A stretch of DNA of 64,000 nucleotides, taken from the NCBI RefSeq assembly GCF_002109325.1, contig NZ_CP015348.1, positions 709,501-773,500 of the forward strand. Direction: 5' to 3'. The notes under the pieces are model-generated. The model did not search any database. It saw only the letters and a program-made list of their open reading frames with translations, and was not told the origin of the DNA. Origin of the DNA: Sporosarcina ureae. Lineage in GTDB: Bacteria > Bacillota > Bacilli > Bacillales_A > Planococcaceae. The position numbers and the translations under genes were made by a program. Of the stretch, positions 25,963 to 35,576 are shown one piece after another (the first letter of the stretch is position 1; each line of letters starts with the position of its first letter).

Positions 25963-26871
25963 TTAACTCCAGTTGTAAGGAGTTTTTTGGTAGACATAGT
26001 AATTGAGCCAATTGGAGAATAATAAATGGGTATGAGAGCGCCAAGTATTTAAAGGCTCATTTGTCGGGTCATCATTCGGATAATAGTTTTCTGGAACATC
26101 AATATCTGCTCCTTTTTCTATATCACGCGTGTATTCATCCCCTAATGTGTGTGCATCGTACTCTAAATGTCCCGTGACCATAATATGCTTTGCATCATTC
26201 GAGATTACAATGAATGCACCTGCCTCTTCAGAAGCAGAAAGTAATGTCAATTCGGGATGATTCTTTATTTCTTCTAATGGCACCCCCGTATGACGTGAGT
26301 GTGGTGCTACAAATACATCATTGAATCCGCGTGCCAAGTTCACTGTCGGATCGGTAATGTCATGTGAAAATACTCCAAAACATTTCTTCGTCAACTCAAA
26401 CTTGTCAATTCCGTAATGATGATAAAGTGCCGCTTGTGCACCCCAACAAATATGAAGTACAGACGTTACATTCGTTTTTGTCCACTCCATGATTTCCTCT
26501 AACTCTTTCCAATACACTACATCTTCGAATTGTAGAAGTTCGATTGGGGCACCTGTAATGATCATGCCGTCAAAACGACGGTTTTTGACATGTTCAAACG
26601 TAGTATAGAAGGTTTCTAGATGATTCTGACTGACGTTTTTTGAAACGTAGGTAGCCGTATTAAGAAATGTAACATTTACTTGTAATGGTGTATTTCCAAG
26701 CAATCTAAGCAATTGTAATTCTGTCTTCTCTTTTTCAGGCATCAAGTTTAAAATCAATATGTTAATCGGACGGATATCCTGTGCGGTCGCACGTTCTTCA
26801 TCCATAATAAAGATTTTCTCTTCTTTCAGTAATTCCCCTGCTGGTAGATGTTTTGGTATGTTAATCGGCAT
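25963..26871 (-). CDS. metA: Homoserine O-acyltransferase, MetA type
   Basis: A 302-residue enzyme that activates homoserine for methionine synthesis. It starts [18 protein letters not shown] in part, and has [41 protein letters not shown] in part, the catalytic Cys in [15 protein letters not shown] and His/Glu in [11 protein letters not shown]. MetA proteins of Bacillus use acetyl-CoA rather than succinyl-CoA; the annotation as acetyl- or succinyltransferase depends on an active-site residue I have not aligned. ATG 26871 has AAGGGGG upstream. A SAM riboswitch controls it. Confidence 0.93.
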   Translation of the reverse strand: MPINIPKHLPAGELLKEEKIFIMDEERATAQDIRPINILILNLMPEKEKTELQLLRLLGNTPLQVNVTFLNTATYVSKNVSQNHLETFYTTFEHVKNRRFDGMIITGAPIELLQFEDVVYWKELEEIMEWTKTNVTSVLHICWGAQAALYHHYGIDKFELTKKCFGVFSHDITDPTVNLARGFNDVFVAPHSRHTGVPLEEIKNHPELTLLSASEEAGAFIVISNDAKHIMVTGHLEYDAHTLGDEYTRDIEKGADIDVPENYYPNDDPTNEPLNTWRSHTHLLFSNWLNYYVYQKTPYNWS

Positions 26872-26911
26872 GCTATTTCCCCCTTGAAGATCTATTATTA
26901 CTATTTCTATA

Positions 26912-27070
26912 CAAAAAGCCCTCATTTCTCTTGGATAAGAAAATGAGGGTTGACCGTTCACCGTTCTTATCTCTCAAGACAACAATCTTGTTGGAGGTAG
27001 CACCTTCCTGTTTGCACAGAGGTTGCTGAAGCTTCATCAGGCCAATTCCCTCAGCTTCTCTTGATAAGAA
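26912..27070 (-). promoter_or_regulatory. SAM-I (S-box) riboswitch with terminator upstream of metA
   Basis: On the minus strand the aptamer runs from TTCTTATC (27063-27070), which pairs with GATAAGAA (26964-26971) as P1. It contains the diagnostic AGCTGAGGGAATTGGCC, GATGAAGCTTCAGCAACC and AAGGTGCTACCTCC segments. The expression platform is a terminator: CCCTCATTT (26919-26927) pairs with AAATGAGGG (26941-26949), followed by TTTTT. High SAM should stabilise P1 and end transcription before metA. Confidence 0.95.
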
Positions 27071-27087
27071 ATATTTAATTACTGACT

Positions 27088-27115
27088 ATTATAGCATTAA
27101 TAATTTAATTGTATA
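27088..27115 (-). promoter_or_regulatory. Promoter of the metA riboswitch transcript
   Basis: Minus strand: -35 TATACA (27110-27115), 16-bp spacer, -10 TATAAT (27088-27093). Transcription would begin just before the aptamer. Confidence 0.5.
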
Positions 27116-27220
27116 GCAGAATTATCAAATTGTTCTGCGCATTCAAGTTTTGTAAATTGTAGATAGCATATTTTTGTGTATAATAGAAATTACCAACTAC
27201 ATTTCTTCGAGGAGGAGCTT

Positions 27221-27493
27221 ATGAAGTCTTTAGGTATTGTTCGTAAAGTAGATCATCTCGGTAGGATTGTGATTCCAAAAGAACTTCGAAATTCTTTGTC
27301 GATTGATAAGGGTGATCCTATCGAAATTTTCGCAGAGGATGATAGGATTATTTTGAGAAAATATCAAGTCAACAGAGCATGTTTCATCACGGGTGAAGTG
27401 ATGGAAGAAAATAAACAATTGTCAAACGGTCTATTCATTAGTCCACAGGGCGCAAAAATCCTTATGGAGCAATTGAAAGATTTCACAAAATAA
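27221..27493 (+). CDS. AbrB-family transition-state regulator
   Basis: A 90-residue DNA-binding protein. The N-terminal swapped-hairpin domain MKSLGIVRKVDHLGRIVIPK in part, then ELRNSLSIDKGDPIEIF and IILRKY, is typical of AbrB and Abh. The C-terminal half (CFITGEVMEENKQLSNG, SPQGAKILMEQL) matches the AbrB/Abh multimerisation domain. ATG 27221 has GGAGGAG six bases upstream. AbrB-type proteins repress stationary-phase and sporulation genes. I cannot tell AbrB from Abh by sequence alone. Confidence 0.88.
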   Translation: MKSLGIVRKVDHLGRIVIPKELRNSLSIDKGDPIEIFAEDDRIILRKYQVNRACFITGEVMEENKQLSNGLFISPQGAKILMEQLKDFTK

Positions 27494-27533
27494 AGCACAT
27501 AACAACTAATGGAGCATGTGGCTCAATAGAAAA

Positions 27534-27572
27534 GGACTGAAAACAACTTTTATAGTTGTCTTCAGTCCTTTG
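27534..27572. terminator. Terminator after the AbrB-like gene
   Basis: GGACTGAA-ACAAC pairs with GTTGT-TTCAGTCC with one mismatch and a seven-base loop; T-rich after it on both strands. Confidence 0.75.
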
Positions 27573-27611
27573 TTTAGTTATATCCATAATCTCAACTGTG
27601 AAAACAGTAAA

Positions 27612-27926
27612 TTATGCCAGGCTATTAATAAACTCTTCGATCTCTTCTTTAGTTTTACGGTTTTTACTAACGAACCGGCCTGTTTCTGTACCTTCGCTGA
27701 ACGCTATGAAGCTCGGAATACCGAATATATCTAACTGACTGCATAGATCAATGAAATCGTCACGATCAACAGAAACAAATTCATATTCCTCAAATTCCGT
27801 TTCCAATGTCGGTAAGAATGGTTCAATCACTCTACAATCCGGACACCAATCTGCAGTGAATAAGAAAATGACTCGTTCTTGTTGTTTAAGTTGCTCAAAC
27901 TGCTCTAGAGATTCTAAATTTTTCAA
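27612..27926 (-). CDS. Thioredoxin-like protein
   Basis: A thioredoxin-fold protein of about 104 residues with the active site FTADWCPDC, then FVSVDRDDFIDLCSQLDIFGIPSF, which contains the cis-proline of the fold. The WCPDC redox pair differs from the WCGPC of housekeeping TrxA. I prefer TTG 27926, nine bases after AAAGGAG, over the TTG at 27932. The partner is unknown. It stands alone. Confidence 0.82.
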   Translation of the reverse strand: MKNLESLEQFEQLKQQERVIFLFTADWCPDCRVIEPFLPTLETEFEEYEFVSVDRDDFIDLCSQLDIFGIPSFIAFSEGTETGRFVSKNRKTKEEIEEFINSLA

Positions 27927-28133
27927 TTCCAAACACTCCTTTTTACGAATAGTATAAGGTCACTATAGCACGCTTACTAGTACATCTTCTCTCCAGACGA
28001 CTTATGCCATTTCCATTTACTAAATCCAAATTATGATATATCTTTATGATTAACGCCTAAAACACGAACGTTCACAAATAATTCATTATTTACGTTCGTA
28101 TTTGACAGTTTTCTGTTTTTTGCAGGAAAGCAA

Positions 28134-28161
28134 TTGACAATAGTTTTTGACGTGTTATGAT
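28134..28161 (+). promoter_or_regulatory. Promoter of the serA T-box transcript
   Basis: -35 TTGACA (28134-28139), 16-bp spacer, -10 TATGAT (28156-28161), about 30 bases before the leader stem I. Confidence 0.65.
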
Positions 28162-28189
28162 AAATCTAAATTAATAGTTGATTAACAAT

Positions 28190-28436
28190 TTCGACGAAGA
28201 GATACCTTCCTTTAACGAATTTTCCAGAGAGCTGATGCAGTGGTGAAAATCAGCATATTCCAAGGTTGGAGGCACTTCCGAATTGATTGGCTGAAATTCT
28301 TTAGTAGGCTGATCCGTCACATGTACGTTACACATGCTGAATGAAGGCTGCTTTTGCAGCAAAACAAGGGTGGTACCGCGTTAGTTTATCGAGCTTTTCG
28401 CCCCTTACTTATACGTAAGGGATGGAAGGCTTTTTT
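28190..28436 (+). promoter_or_regulatory. T-box leader, probably tRNA-Ser specific, upstream of serA
   Basis: The hallmark T-box sequence AAGGGTGGTACCGCG is at 28366-28380. Stem I begins near GACGAAGAG and includes CAGAGAGCTGATG and GGTTGGAGGCACTTCCG. The specifier is read as TCC (serine) at 28277-28279, in the CACTTCCGAA context. A terminator follows: GCTTTTC (28393-28399) pairs with GGAAGGC (28424-28430) around an inner CCCTTAC / GTAAGGG, then TTTTTT. Uncharged tRNA-Ser should allow readthrough. TTC (Phe) is the frame-shifted alternative, less likely given serA. Confidence 0.9.
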
Positions 28437-28542
28437 ATTTTAGCTAAAAGGAGGTAACCCGCAACATACATATACGGTCAATCACACATAGTTTTCACAC
28501 TAAAAAATCCACTACAAACAATTGAAGGAGAGAATGAATACC

Positions 28543-30129
28543 ATGGCTTTTAAAATACTTATTAGTGACCCACTTAGCGAGGATGGAATTTTCCCACTGC
28601 GACAAGCAGAAGGTTTTGAAGTTGTAATGGAGACAAATTTAACACCTGATCAGTTGAAAGAGCGAATCAAAGGCTTTGACGCACTATTAGTTCGTAGTCA
28701 GACAACAGTTACTAAAGAATTGTTGGAATCAGCAGATCAACTAAAAATCATCGGTCGCGCAGGTGTAGGTGTCGATAATATCGATTTGGACGCAGCAACT
28801 GAAAAAGGAATTATTGTTGTCAACGCTCCAGACGGTAACACGAACTCCGCTGCAGAGCACACAATTGCAATGATGATGTCTATGGCACGTAAAATCCCTC
28901 AAGCTTTCAACTCATTAAAAAACAATAAATGGGATAGAAAATCATTCCTAGGTGTGGAATTGAAAAATAAAACTTTAGGGATCATCGGACTTGGCCGTAT
29001 CGGTGCTGAAGTAGCAAGACGTGCAAGAGGACAGCGTATGAATGTAGTAGCATATGATCCGTTCCTAACTGAAGATATTGCGAAGAAATTAGGTATTGAA
29101 ATCGGAACAGTAGATGAAGTACTCGAAGTTGCAGACTTCATTACAGTTCATACCCCACTACTTAAAGAGACGCGCAGAATGATCAACAAGGATGCTTTTG
29201 CGAAAATGAAAGACGGCGTACAAATCATCAACTGTGCACGCGGTGGAATCATTGACGAAGATGCTCTATATGACGCTATTGTCGCTGGCAAAGTAGCGGG
29301 CGCTGCATTGGACGTATTCGAGGAAGAGCCGTTCGTAGGTCACAAATTATTAACTTTAGATGAAGTGATCGCAACTCCTCACTTGGGAGCAAGTACATTC
29401 GAAGCACAGGAATCAGTCGCAGTTGACGTAAGCCGCGATGTAGTGAATTTCCTAACAATAGGATCTGTTCGTAACCCAGTGAACTTGCCATCTGTTTCCC
29501 GTGATGTGTTGGCGAAAATCGAACCATTCTTCGATCTTACGGAGAAATTGGGTATGTTCTTATCACAAATCCAAAACTCGGTTATCCATGAAATCAACAT
29601 TCAGTATGCTGGAGAATTGGCAAACTACGATGTACGGGCATTAACTCGTAATACGGTTAAAGGTATTTTGAAGCGTAATCTTGGCGAAACAGTCAATGAC
29701 GTAAACGCGAAGCTATTAGCTGATCGTTACGGCATTAAAGTAAATGAACAAAAAACAACTACAGGTAAAGGTTTCTCGAACCTAATTACAGTAGAAATCG
29801 TTACAGAAAAAGGTGTCCGCAAAGTAGCAGGTACACTTCTGAACGGTCTAGGAGCACGTATTGTAAAAGTCGATGATTATGTAGTGGATGCGATTCCTAG
29901 CGGTCACTTATTATTCATCCGCCACATGGATCAGCCAGGAGCAATTGGTCGTGTAGGTACACTTCTAGCAAATGAAAACATCAACATAGCAGCGATGCAG
30001 GTTGGACGTTCTACTGAAGGTGGATATGCAATTATGATGTTAGCTGTTGACCACCACGTTGAAGCCGATTCGATCAAGCGTATTAAAGAAGTTCAAAATA
30101 TCAATGATGCTAAAGCAATTGATCTATAA
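28543..30129 (+). CDS. serA: D-3-phosphoglycerate dehydrogenase
   Basis: A 528-residue NAD enzyme that commits 3-phosphoglycerate to serine. Domains in order: substrate domain (1-100), NAD-binding Rossmann fold with [19 protein letters not shown], catalytic Arg/Glu/His ([14 protein letters not shown]-type ATPHLGAST), an intervening ASB domain, and a C-terminal ACT domain ([22 protein letters not shown] in part) that may bind serine. ATG 28543 is ten bases after AAGGAGAG. The T-box leader makes expression respond to tRNA-Ser charging. Confidence 0.95.
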   Translation: MAFKILISDPLSEDGIFPLRQAEGFEVVMETNLTPDQLKERIKGFDALLVRSQTTVTKELLESADQLKIIGRAGVGVDNIDLDAATEKGIIVVNAPDGNTNSAAEHTIAMMMSMARKIPQAFNSLKNNKWDRKSFLGVELKNKTLGIIGLGRIGAEVARRARGQRMNVVAYDPFLTEDIAKKLGIEIGTVDEVLEVADFITVHTPLLKETRRMINKDAFAKMKDGVQIINCARGGIIDEDALYDAIVAGKVAGAALDVFEEEPFVGHKLLTLDEVIATPHLGASTFEAQESVAVDVSRDVVNFLTIGSVRNPVNLPSVSRDVLAKIEPFFDLTEKLGMFLSQIQNSVIHEINIQYAGELANYDVRALTRNTVKGILKRNLGETVNDVNAKLLADRYGIKVNEQKTTTGKGFSNLITVEIVTEKGVRKVAGTLLNGLGARIVKVDDYVVDAIPSGHLLFIRHMDQPGAIGRVGTLLANENINIAAMQVGRSTEGGYAIMMLAVDHHVEADSIKRIKEVQNINDAKAIDL

Positions 30130-30133
30130 GAAT

Positions 30134-30173
30134 AAAGAAATCCAGCTGATCATTTTATCAGCTGGATTTCTTT
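30134..30173. terminator. Bidirectional terminator after serA
   Basis: Perfect 17-bp stem AAAGAAATCCAGCTGAT with its complement across a six-base loop; the right arm overlaps the stop of the convergent gene. Confidence 0.88.
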
Positions 30174-30618
30174 ATGTATGATTAACAAAAAAGTCGAATC
30201 CCATAGCGGTCAGAATACCAAACACTAAACACCAAAGTGCAATACTGACTGCAGACCAAATCGCCGTATTCAATTTCTTCGCACCGAATACCAGACCAAT
30301 AAAGGCTGCGATATGTGTCCCAATTAATATAGGCCCTGCAAGTGCTAAAACAGGTAATCCATATGTATTCATAATTTGTTTTGCGCGTTGTTGGCGTTTC
30401 GATTCACCTTTGCCCTTCTTTTGCTTTCTGCGGTCCATCCATTCTTTAATAGGTTGGAATCCAATGATCAAAAGAAGAATAGTTGCCATATTACCAGCAA
30501 ATGAAAGTATCATTACCCACATAGGCGATAACCCTCTAATAATACCTAAAGGAATGACAATCATGATTTCAATCCACGGTACAGCCGCTCCTAAAAACAC
30601 TAAAAGATATTCTAGCAC
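30172..30618 (-). CDS. Small multidrug-export-family membrane protein (COG2426)
   Basis: A 148-residue protein with about four membrane segments (5-28, 34-56, 88-112, 120-142) and a basic cytoplasmic loop (DRRKQKKGKGESKRQQRAKQ). The AAVPWIEIMIVIPLGI start and the PVLALAGPILIGTHIAAFIGL segment are those of the COG2426 family, labelled small multidrug export, for which transport is poorly shown. It starts at GTG 30618 with GGAGGTG upstream. Confidence 0.8.
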   Translation of the reverse strand: MLEYLLVFLGAAVPWIEIMIVIPLGIIRGLSPMWVMILSFAGNMATILLLIIGFQPIKEWMDRRKQKKGKGESKRQQRAKQIMNTYGLPVLALAGPILIGTHIAAFIGLVFGAKKLNTAIWSAVSIALWCLVFGILTAMGFDFFVNHT

Positions 30619-30667
30619 GATGCACCTCCTTGCTATTTAAACCAGTAGCTATGAGTAGAAAAGAATC

Positions 30668-30697
30668 AAAACCGATGAGATGATCTCATCGGTTTTT
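30668..30697. terminator. Terminator overlapping the end of the HAD gene
   Basis: AAAACCGATGAGA / TCTCATCGGTTTT, 13 bp, three-base loop. The right arm includes the last codons and stop of the 30686-31480 gene. Confidence 0.8.
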
Positions 30698-31480
30698 AAG
30701 TGTTGCAAGTATAGGAAATAGCCCATGTAAATTGTCTATCTCATAAGTAGGTTTCACTTCATCATTCGGCGGCTTGTTTTCACGATTGATCCACACATTA
30801 TTCATATTAACACGGCTTGAACCTAGAATATCTGTCATTAGATTATCACCAATCATCAATGCTTCATCCGCTTGAATACCGCATAAATCAAGAACATATT
30901 TAAATATAGAAGCATCAGGCTTTCCTTTTCCGAATGCGCCAGAAACAATTATATGATCAAAGTAACCAGGTATCTCGGGCGATATCTTTAATTTAATTTG
31001 CTGTAGACTTGGTGATCCATTTGTCAGTAGGACCAGCTGATAATCCTCCTTTAACTTATCTAACACTTCGAACGTTTCTTCATATATATAAGGGCTATTT
31101 TTACGCTCTTTCGGAAACACTTCTGCTAGTTCTCTTCCGAATGCTTCATCATCAACCCCTAATTTCTTTAATCCTCTGATCCAAGCTTCTTTTTGATAGC
31201 CTGGAACAATCTCTTTCATTTTTTGAAATTCTTCCCCTTCATCGTCAAAGACACCCCAAAGTCCTTCAAAAGGATTAATTCCGATGTTTTGAGTATGTGG
31301 AAATGTTTCATATGTAGCATACAAATCTCTTGCTTCCTGACGTACCGCATGCTCAAGTTCAACTGGATTGACTCCTATTTTCTTTGTCGCATACTCACAT
31401 GTTTTTTGAAATGCCATTGAAATACTCTTGGCATCCCAAATCAGTGTATCATCTAGATCAAAAATCAGTGTTTTAATCAT
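30686..31480 (-). CDS. HAD-superfamily hydrolase, subclass IA
   Basis: A 264-residue phosphatase-type enzyme. Motif I is IFDLDDTLIWD, motif II LLTNGSPSLQ, the lysine is in GAFGKGKPDASIF and motif IV in MIGDNLMTDILGS. The four-helix cap is of the YjjG/phosphoglycolate-phosphatase sort. Substrates in this subclass include sugar phosphates and pyrimidine nucleotides, and none can be singled out here. The gene is alone, ended by a hairpin that overlaps its stop. Confidence 0.83.
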   Translation of the reverse strand: MIKTLIFDLDDTLIWDAKSISMAFQKTCEYATKKIGVNPVELEHAVRQEARDLYATYETFPHTQNIGINPFEGLWGVFDDEGEEFQKMKEIVPGYQKEAWIRGLKKLGVDDEAFGRELAEVFPKERKNSPYIYEETFEVLDKLKEDYQLVLLTNGSPSLQQIKLKISPEIPGYFDHIIVSGAFGKGKPDASIFKYVLDLCGIQADEALMIGDNLMTDILGSSRVNMNNVWINRENKPPNDEVKPTYEIDNLHGLFPILATLKNR

Positions 31481-31656
31481 TTTGACATCCCCTTTCCCAT
31501 TGCAATGATTGTGTTATATCCCATTCTTATTATACACATTACTCAAGTAATTTGTTAGTACGTTACAGAGGACGATGGACTATACGAAGAATATCATCAA
31601 AATATGCATATTTTGATGAGAGTAAGGGAACCTACTATATAGGAGGTGAGCTGGAA

Positions 31657-32205
31657 TTGGCACAACATTATTTTATAGGCATCTCTACTGCTCATCCAGT
31701 CGAAGAAATAGCCCAGCAATTTCGTGCTGAATATCAATTGATAGAGAAATACAAAGTGATTCCACACGCAAAAGATCTACATTTAACTATGCGCTATATC
31801 GGTGAGCTCGATGAAACCAAACTCCCATGGCTGAAATCTTGTCTACAGAAAATCGCTCAATCGAATAAAGGATTCACAGTGTACGTAAAAGGCATGTCTT
31901 TCTTCGGTTCTGCAAGTGGACCACGTGTCGTTTTTCTTGCAGTTCAGCCTTCGAGTATATTAAGCGAATTACAAAGACAAATCGCCAGACGGGTTGAAAA
32001 TATTCTGGAGTTGGAAAAAGATATACGCTTTGTTCCGCATATCACAATAGCTAAAAAAAGAAAAACGACGGATAAGCTGCAATTAGAAAAAAAGATGATT
32101 GAACCTGTGCCTATTACAATAGAAGGTTTTTCTTTATTCAAGATTCATCCGAATGAAAGTCCCTCATATGAAACAATTGCTTATTTTCCATTTAAAAAGA
32201 GTTGA
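31657..32205 (+). CDS. thpR: RNA 2',3'-cyclic phosphodiesterase (2H family)
   Basis: A 182-residue two-histidine phosphoesterase. The two catalytic motifs are HLTMRYIGE (H42-x-T44) and PHITIAKKRK (H128-x-T130). ThpR (LigT) opens 2',3'-cyclic phosphates on RNA ends and can ligate 2'-5' bonds in reverse. I start at TTG 31657, with GGAGGTGA upstream; the frame open from 31552 has no ribosome binding site for its first codons. Confidence 0.88.
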   Translation: MAQHYFIGISTAHPVEEIAQQFRAEYQLIEKYKVIPHAKDLHLTMRYIGELDETKLPWLKSCLQKIAQSNKGFTVYVKGMSFFGSASGPRVVFLAVQPSSILSELQRQIARRVENILELEKDIRFVPHITIAKKRKTTDKLQLEKKMIEPVPITIEGFSLFKIHPNESPSYETIAYFPFKKS

Positions 32206-32232
32206 TTGCATAATTTGCAATCAACTCTTTTC
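32196..32232. terminator. Bidirectional terminator after thpR
   Basis: AAAGAGTTGATTGCA / TGCAATCAACTCTTT, 15-bp perfect stem, five-base loop. Confidence 0.88.
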
Positions 32233-32238
32233 TGTTTA

Positions 32239-33927
32239 TTAAACTTTAAACCGTGACATATCATGTTGAAGTTGTTCTGCAAGTTGAGCCAACGATTGTG
32301 AGCTCGAAGTGATTTCCTCATTAGCAGCCAACTGTTCTTCTGTTGCAGCACTAGTAGACTGAGCTTCTGCAGCTGCTTGAACAGCCAATTCTTCCACTTG
32401 TTTGGCTCCTTCTGTCACTTCATCGGTCATCGCACGAATTTCTTCAATTGCTGCAGATACCGTTGATACCTTTTCACTGACGTCTGAAGTAGCATGCTCG
32501 ATATCCATGAAGATAGAATTTGTTTTTTCTGTGGATATTAGGCCTTCGGCAACACGCTTTCTGCCTTCGTCCGTGCTCGTTACTACCGTTTCTACATCGT
32601 GAATGATTGTATCAATCATTCGGCCAATTTCTTGAGTAGATTGCTTGGACTGCTCCGCCAAATTCCGTACTTCCTCGGCTACCACAGCAAAACCTTTACC
32701 ATGTTCTCCAGCACGCGCAGCTTCAATCGCCGCGTTTAGTGCAAGTAAATTAGTTTGTTCAGCAATCGCTGCGATCATCGAAGTGACACCTCGAATACTT
32801 TCGGTGTGCTTAGACATTTTATTAATAGTCGTCATAGAGTCCCCAATGTTTTGACTAATATTCGTCATCTGATTGGTTGTTTCCCCCATAAGTGCAGAAC
32901 CTTCCTTAACCAATCGCGCCACATCTTCAGAAGAATTCAGCATTTCTTCGTTATCTTGTGTAATGACATCAATTGCAGTTACCATTTCACCCATTGAGAC
33001 AGTAGATTGATTGACAATGTTTGCCTGCGTCTCACTTGTTTGCAAATTCTTTTCTGAAATTTCCGCTACCATTTCAGACGCTGCCAAACTTTCTTCAGCA
33101 CTAGCGGATAATTCTTCTGACTGTGCTGCTAATTGCAAAGCTGAACTTTTCGCACGATCGATGATCCCACGTAAATCAGTAACCATTACATTCAGCGCAA
33201 TAGACATATCACCGATTTCATCATTGTTTTTTATCTTCACTTCATCTATCGCAAAGTTTCCAGCCGATACTTCAGTAAGCGCTAATGTCATTCGCCCAAC
33301 AGGAACGCTAATCAGACGACTGATCACAATCGTGATGACTATACTACCAATGATACCGAATATAATTAAGAATCCTGACAATAAAGATGCACTTTTTGTA
33401 TAGCTTGCTACATCTTTTTCTAAGTCTAGTTGCATTTGTCTTTGATATTCAGTTATTAGATTGATATTATCCGAAATCGTCTCTTGATAACCAGCCCCGT
33501 TTGTTCCTACTGCAAGTGCTTGTTCATCATTCCCCGCACGTTTCTCTTCTATAATAGAGAGAAGTACTTTATCGTATTCAGTACTCGCTTCTTTAATAGA
33601 TGATAAAGCTTCCTGCATAGAGTTGTTTGTTATAATTCTCCCCAGTTCATTTAAGCGTTCTTCTATACGTAATTGAGTTTCTTCCAATTCTTTTATGTAA
33701 GATTCAGAACCGTATAACATGTATCCTCTTATATTCTTAGCTAAATTATTTTGATCACTTTGCTGCTGCTCTAATAAAATCACTTTATGCATCCGATCAT
33801 TAATTAAAAACGAATACTTTTCATTAACACTTTTTAGCGACAAGAATCCGATAACTCCTATAATAATCATGATGATAACCACACTCATAAAACCAAACCA
33901 CAGCTTTTTCCCCACTGTAAACTTCAT
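32239..33927 (-). CDS. Methyl-accepting chemotaxis protein with 4HB-type sensor
   Basis: A chemoreceptor of about 562 residues. Two membrane helices (about 9-31 and 183-206) flank an all-helical extracellular sensor of the four-helix-bundle type. A HAMP domain (207-260) follows, then the long coiled [16 protein letters not shown] with the highly conserved tip [24 protein letters not shown] in part, and [17 protein letters not shown] choose ATG 33927, ten bases after GAGGAG, over the ATG at 33936. The ligand is unknown. No other che or fla gene is in the window. Confidence 0.92.
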   Translation of the reverse strand: MKFTVGKKLWFGFMSVVIIMIIIGVIGFLSLKSVNEKYSFLINDRMHKVILLEQQQSDQNNLAKNIRGYMLYGSESYIKELEETQLRIEERLNELGRIITNNSMQEALSSIKEASTEYDKVLLSIIEEKRAGNDEQALAVGTNGAGYQETISDNINLITEYQRQMQLDLEKDVASYTKSASLLSGFLIIFGIIGSIVITIVISRLISVPVGRMTLALTEVSAGNFAIDEVKIKNNDEIGDMSIALNVMVTDLRGIIDRAKSSALQLAAQSEELSASAEESLAASEMVAEISEKNLQTSETQANIVNQSTVSMGEMVTAIDVITQDNEEMLNSSEDVARLVKEGSALMGETTNQMTNISQNIGDSMTTINKMSKHTESIRGVTSMIAAIAEQTNLLALNAAIEAARAGEHGKGFAVVAEEVRNLAEQSKQSTQEIGRMIDTIIHDVETVVTSTDEGRKRVAEGLISTEKTNSIFMDIEHATSDVSEKVSTVSAAIEEIRAMTDEVTEGAKQVEELAVQAAAEAQSTSAATEEQLAANEEITSSSQSLAQLAEQLQHDMSRFKV

Positions 33928-33936
33928 GTTTTCCAT

Positions 33937-34409
33937 TCTCCTCTATTAAATTGTCAGTACAAATCCAAACTTTATATCCAGTTATAATTATAACTCAATA
34001 TAGTTATTTTCGTATAGACTTTACCAAAATATACTCAAAAACATAACCTTTGACATGTTATTTAATTATATCTGATAATACCTCACCATTATTAGACATT
34101 AAGTTTTCTGAGACTGATAAACGAACATACATATCGTGACTTTATGCTATTAATATACTGAAGCAAAAAATGGGAAAACGTAGAATTCTTCAGCAATAGA
34201 TGTCGCTAAACGGAACGTAAATACTCTAACGTTTCTCCATCATACGACACGAACTTTTTTCTTTCGTCAGAATGGTAATTATTTTGTTTTTCTAGTATAC
34301 TAGAATTTCATGACTCTTGAGAGAAGTACTCAAGGTAATCTATCATTTCTACATACATTTACAAAAAAACACAAAATTAAAAGCAGTATTAGACTGAAGT
34401 AGTTAGGAC
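33937..34409. other. 473-bp intergenic region with two inverted repeats
   Basis: No open frame is convincing. It is AT-rich and must hold the promoters of two divergent genes. It contains a perfect 16-bp palindrome TTCTAGTATACTAGAA (34290-34305) and, just downstream, CTTGAG-N7-CTCAAG (34316-34334). Both lie 75-130 bases before the flavoprotein gene and are candidate operators. Confidence 0.6.
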
Positions 34410-34418
34410 GTGTTACTC

Positions 34419-35576
34419 GTGTCGACAGAACTTTTTATCACAACGGACTTTCAACGCCGATGGGTCAATGAATTGACTGAGGCAGGTCCGTTTTTCAGTA
34501 GCTTTTCAGAACGATCTGATCAGCTCTCAAAATTCCCAAAAGAGAATATAGAAAAACTTGTGGAAATGGGCTATACGACGCTTACCCTACCTAGAGAATT
34601 CGGAGGCGCGGGTAGCACAGTGACGGACATGGTTCTTTTCCAAGAGACCATAGCTCGCTTCGATAGTGCTACCGCTCTCGCAATTGGCTGGCATCAAGGA
34701 GTTGTTGGTGAGCTGTACGAGAGCCGTAAATGGACGGAAGAACAACTGGCACAGTTTAGTGAAGCTATTCAACAAGGTGCGCTTGTTAATCGCTCCGTTA
34801 CAGAAGCACAAACTGGTAGTCCAACTCGTGGCGGCCGTCCACAAACAACCGCAGTACGCACTGTAAATGGCTGGGTGATTTCAGGAGAAAAGACGTTTAC
34901 AACTATGGCGCCTGCCCTTACTCATATCCTTGTATCTGTTTGGATTGAAGAAAAACAGAAAACAGGCTTCTTTTTGTTGCCAAGTGAAACGGCTGGTCTT
35001 TCCATTAAAGATACTTGGCATATGATTTCAATGCGCGGTACAGAAAGCCAGACGCTTGTGCTAGATCATGTCCAAGCAACAAACGAACAGTTAGTAGAAG
35101 TGAATGAAGCGTCACGCGCTAATAACCAGAATGGCTGGCTTTTACATATTCCTGCATGTTATATGGGAATTGCCCAGGCGGCTCGTGATTATGCAGTGCA
35201 CTTTGCGGCTACTTATCAGCCAAACAGCCTCAATGAACCTATCGCTTCCCTTTTCAATATTCAAACGCAAATCGGAAAGATGGATTTAGAGCTAATTAAG
35301 GCACGCCACTTACTTTACGATATAGCAGGTATTTACGACGATTCTGCGCGTCGGGTTCACTTACAAAATGAGCTTGGAGTAGCGAAATCGATTGTGACAA
35401 ACAGTGCAATTGAAATTGTTAATTTAGCAATGCGTATTGTAGGTGCAAAAAGTTTGGAATTATCGAACCCTCTTCAGAGACATTATCGCGATGTACGGGC
35501 TGGTCTTCACAATCCACCGATGGATGATATGACGATTACAAAACTTGCACAAGCAGCAATAAGTGGACAACAATGA
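34419..35576 (+). CDS. Acyl-CoA dehydrogenase-fold flavoprotein (YdbM/DszC-like)
   Basis: A 385-residue FAD or FMN protein of the acyl-CoA dehydrogenase superfamily: LPREFGGAGSTVTDMVLFQE in part, VTEAQTGSPTRGG, GWVISGEKTFTTMAP, and DTWHMISMRGTESQ. The C-terminus (NPLQRHYRDVRAGLHNPPMDD) lacks the usual EGT-type segment with the catalytic Glu and looks like DszC-type flavin monooxygenases and B. subtilis YdbM, which is linked to sulfur supply. A monooxygenase or desulfurisation role is therefore possible. GTG 34419 is ten bases after AGGA. It overlaps the YpsA-like gene by four bases. Confidence 0.8.
   Translation: MSTELFITTDFQRRWVNELTEAGPFFSSFSERSDQLSKFPKENIEKLVEMGYTTLTLPREFGGAGSTVTDMVLFQETIARFDSATALAIGWHQGVVGELYESRKWTEEQLAQFSEAIQQGALVNRSVTEAQTGSPTRGGRPQTTAVRTVNGWVISGEKTFTTMAPALTHILVSVWIEEKQKTGFFLLPSETAGLSIKDTWHMISMRGTESQTLVLDHVQATNEQLVEVNEASRANNQNGWLLHIPACYMGIAQAARDYAVHFAATYQPNSLNEPIASLFNIQTQIGKMDLELIKARHLLYDIAGIYDDSARRVHLQNELGVAKSIVTNSAIEIVNLAMRIVGAKSLELSNPLQRHYRDVRAGLHNPPMDDMTITKLAQAAISGQQ

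Noticed and set aside
33011..33403. A 130-residue plus-strand frame
   Set aside because: Antisense to the HAMP and linker region of the chemoreceptor; a shadow of its codon bias.
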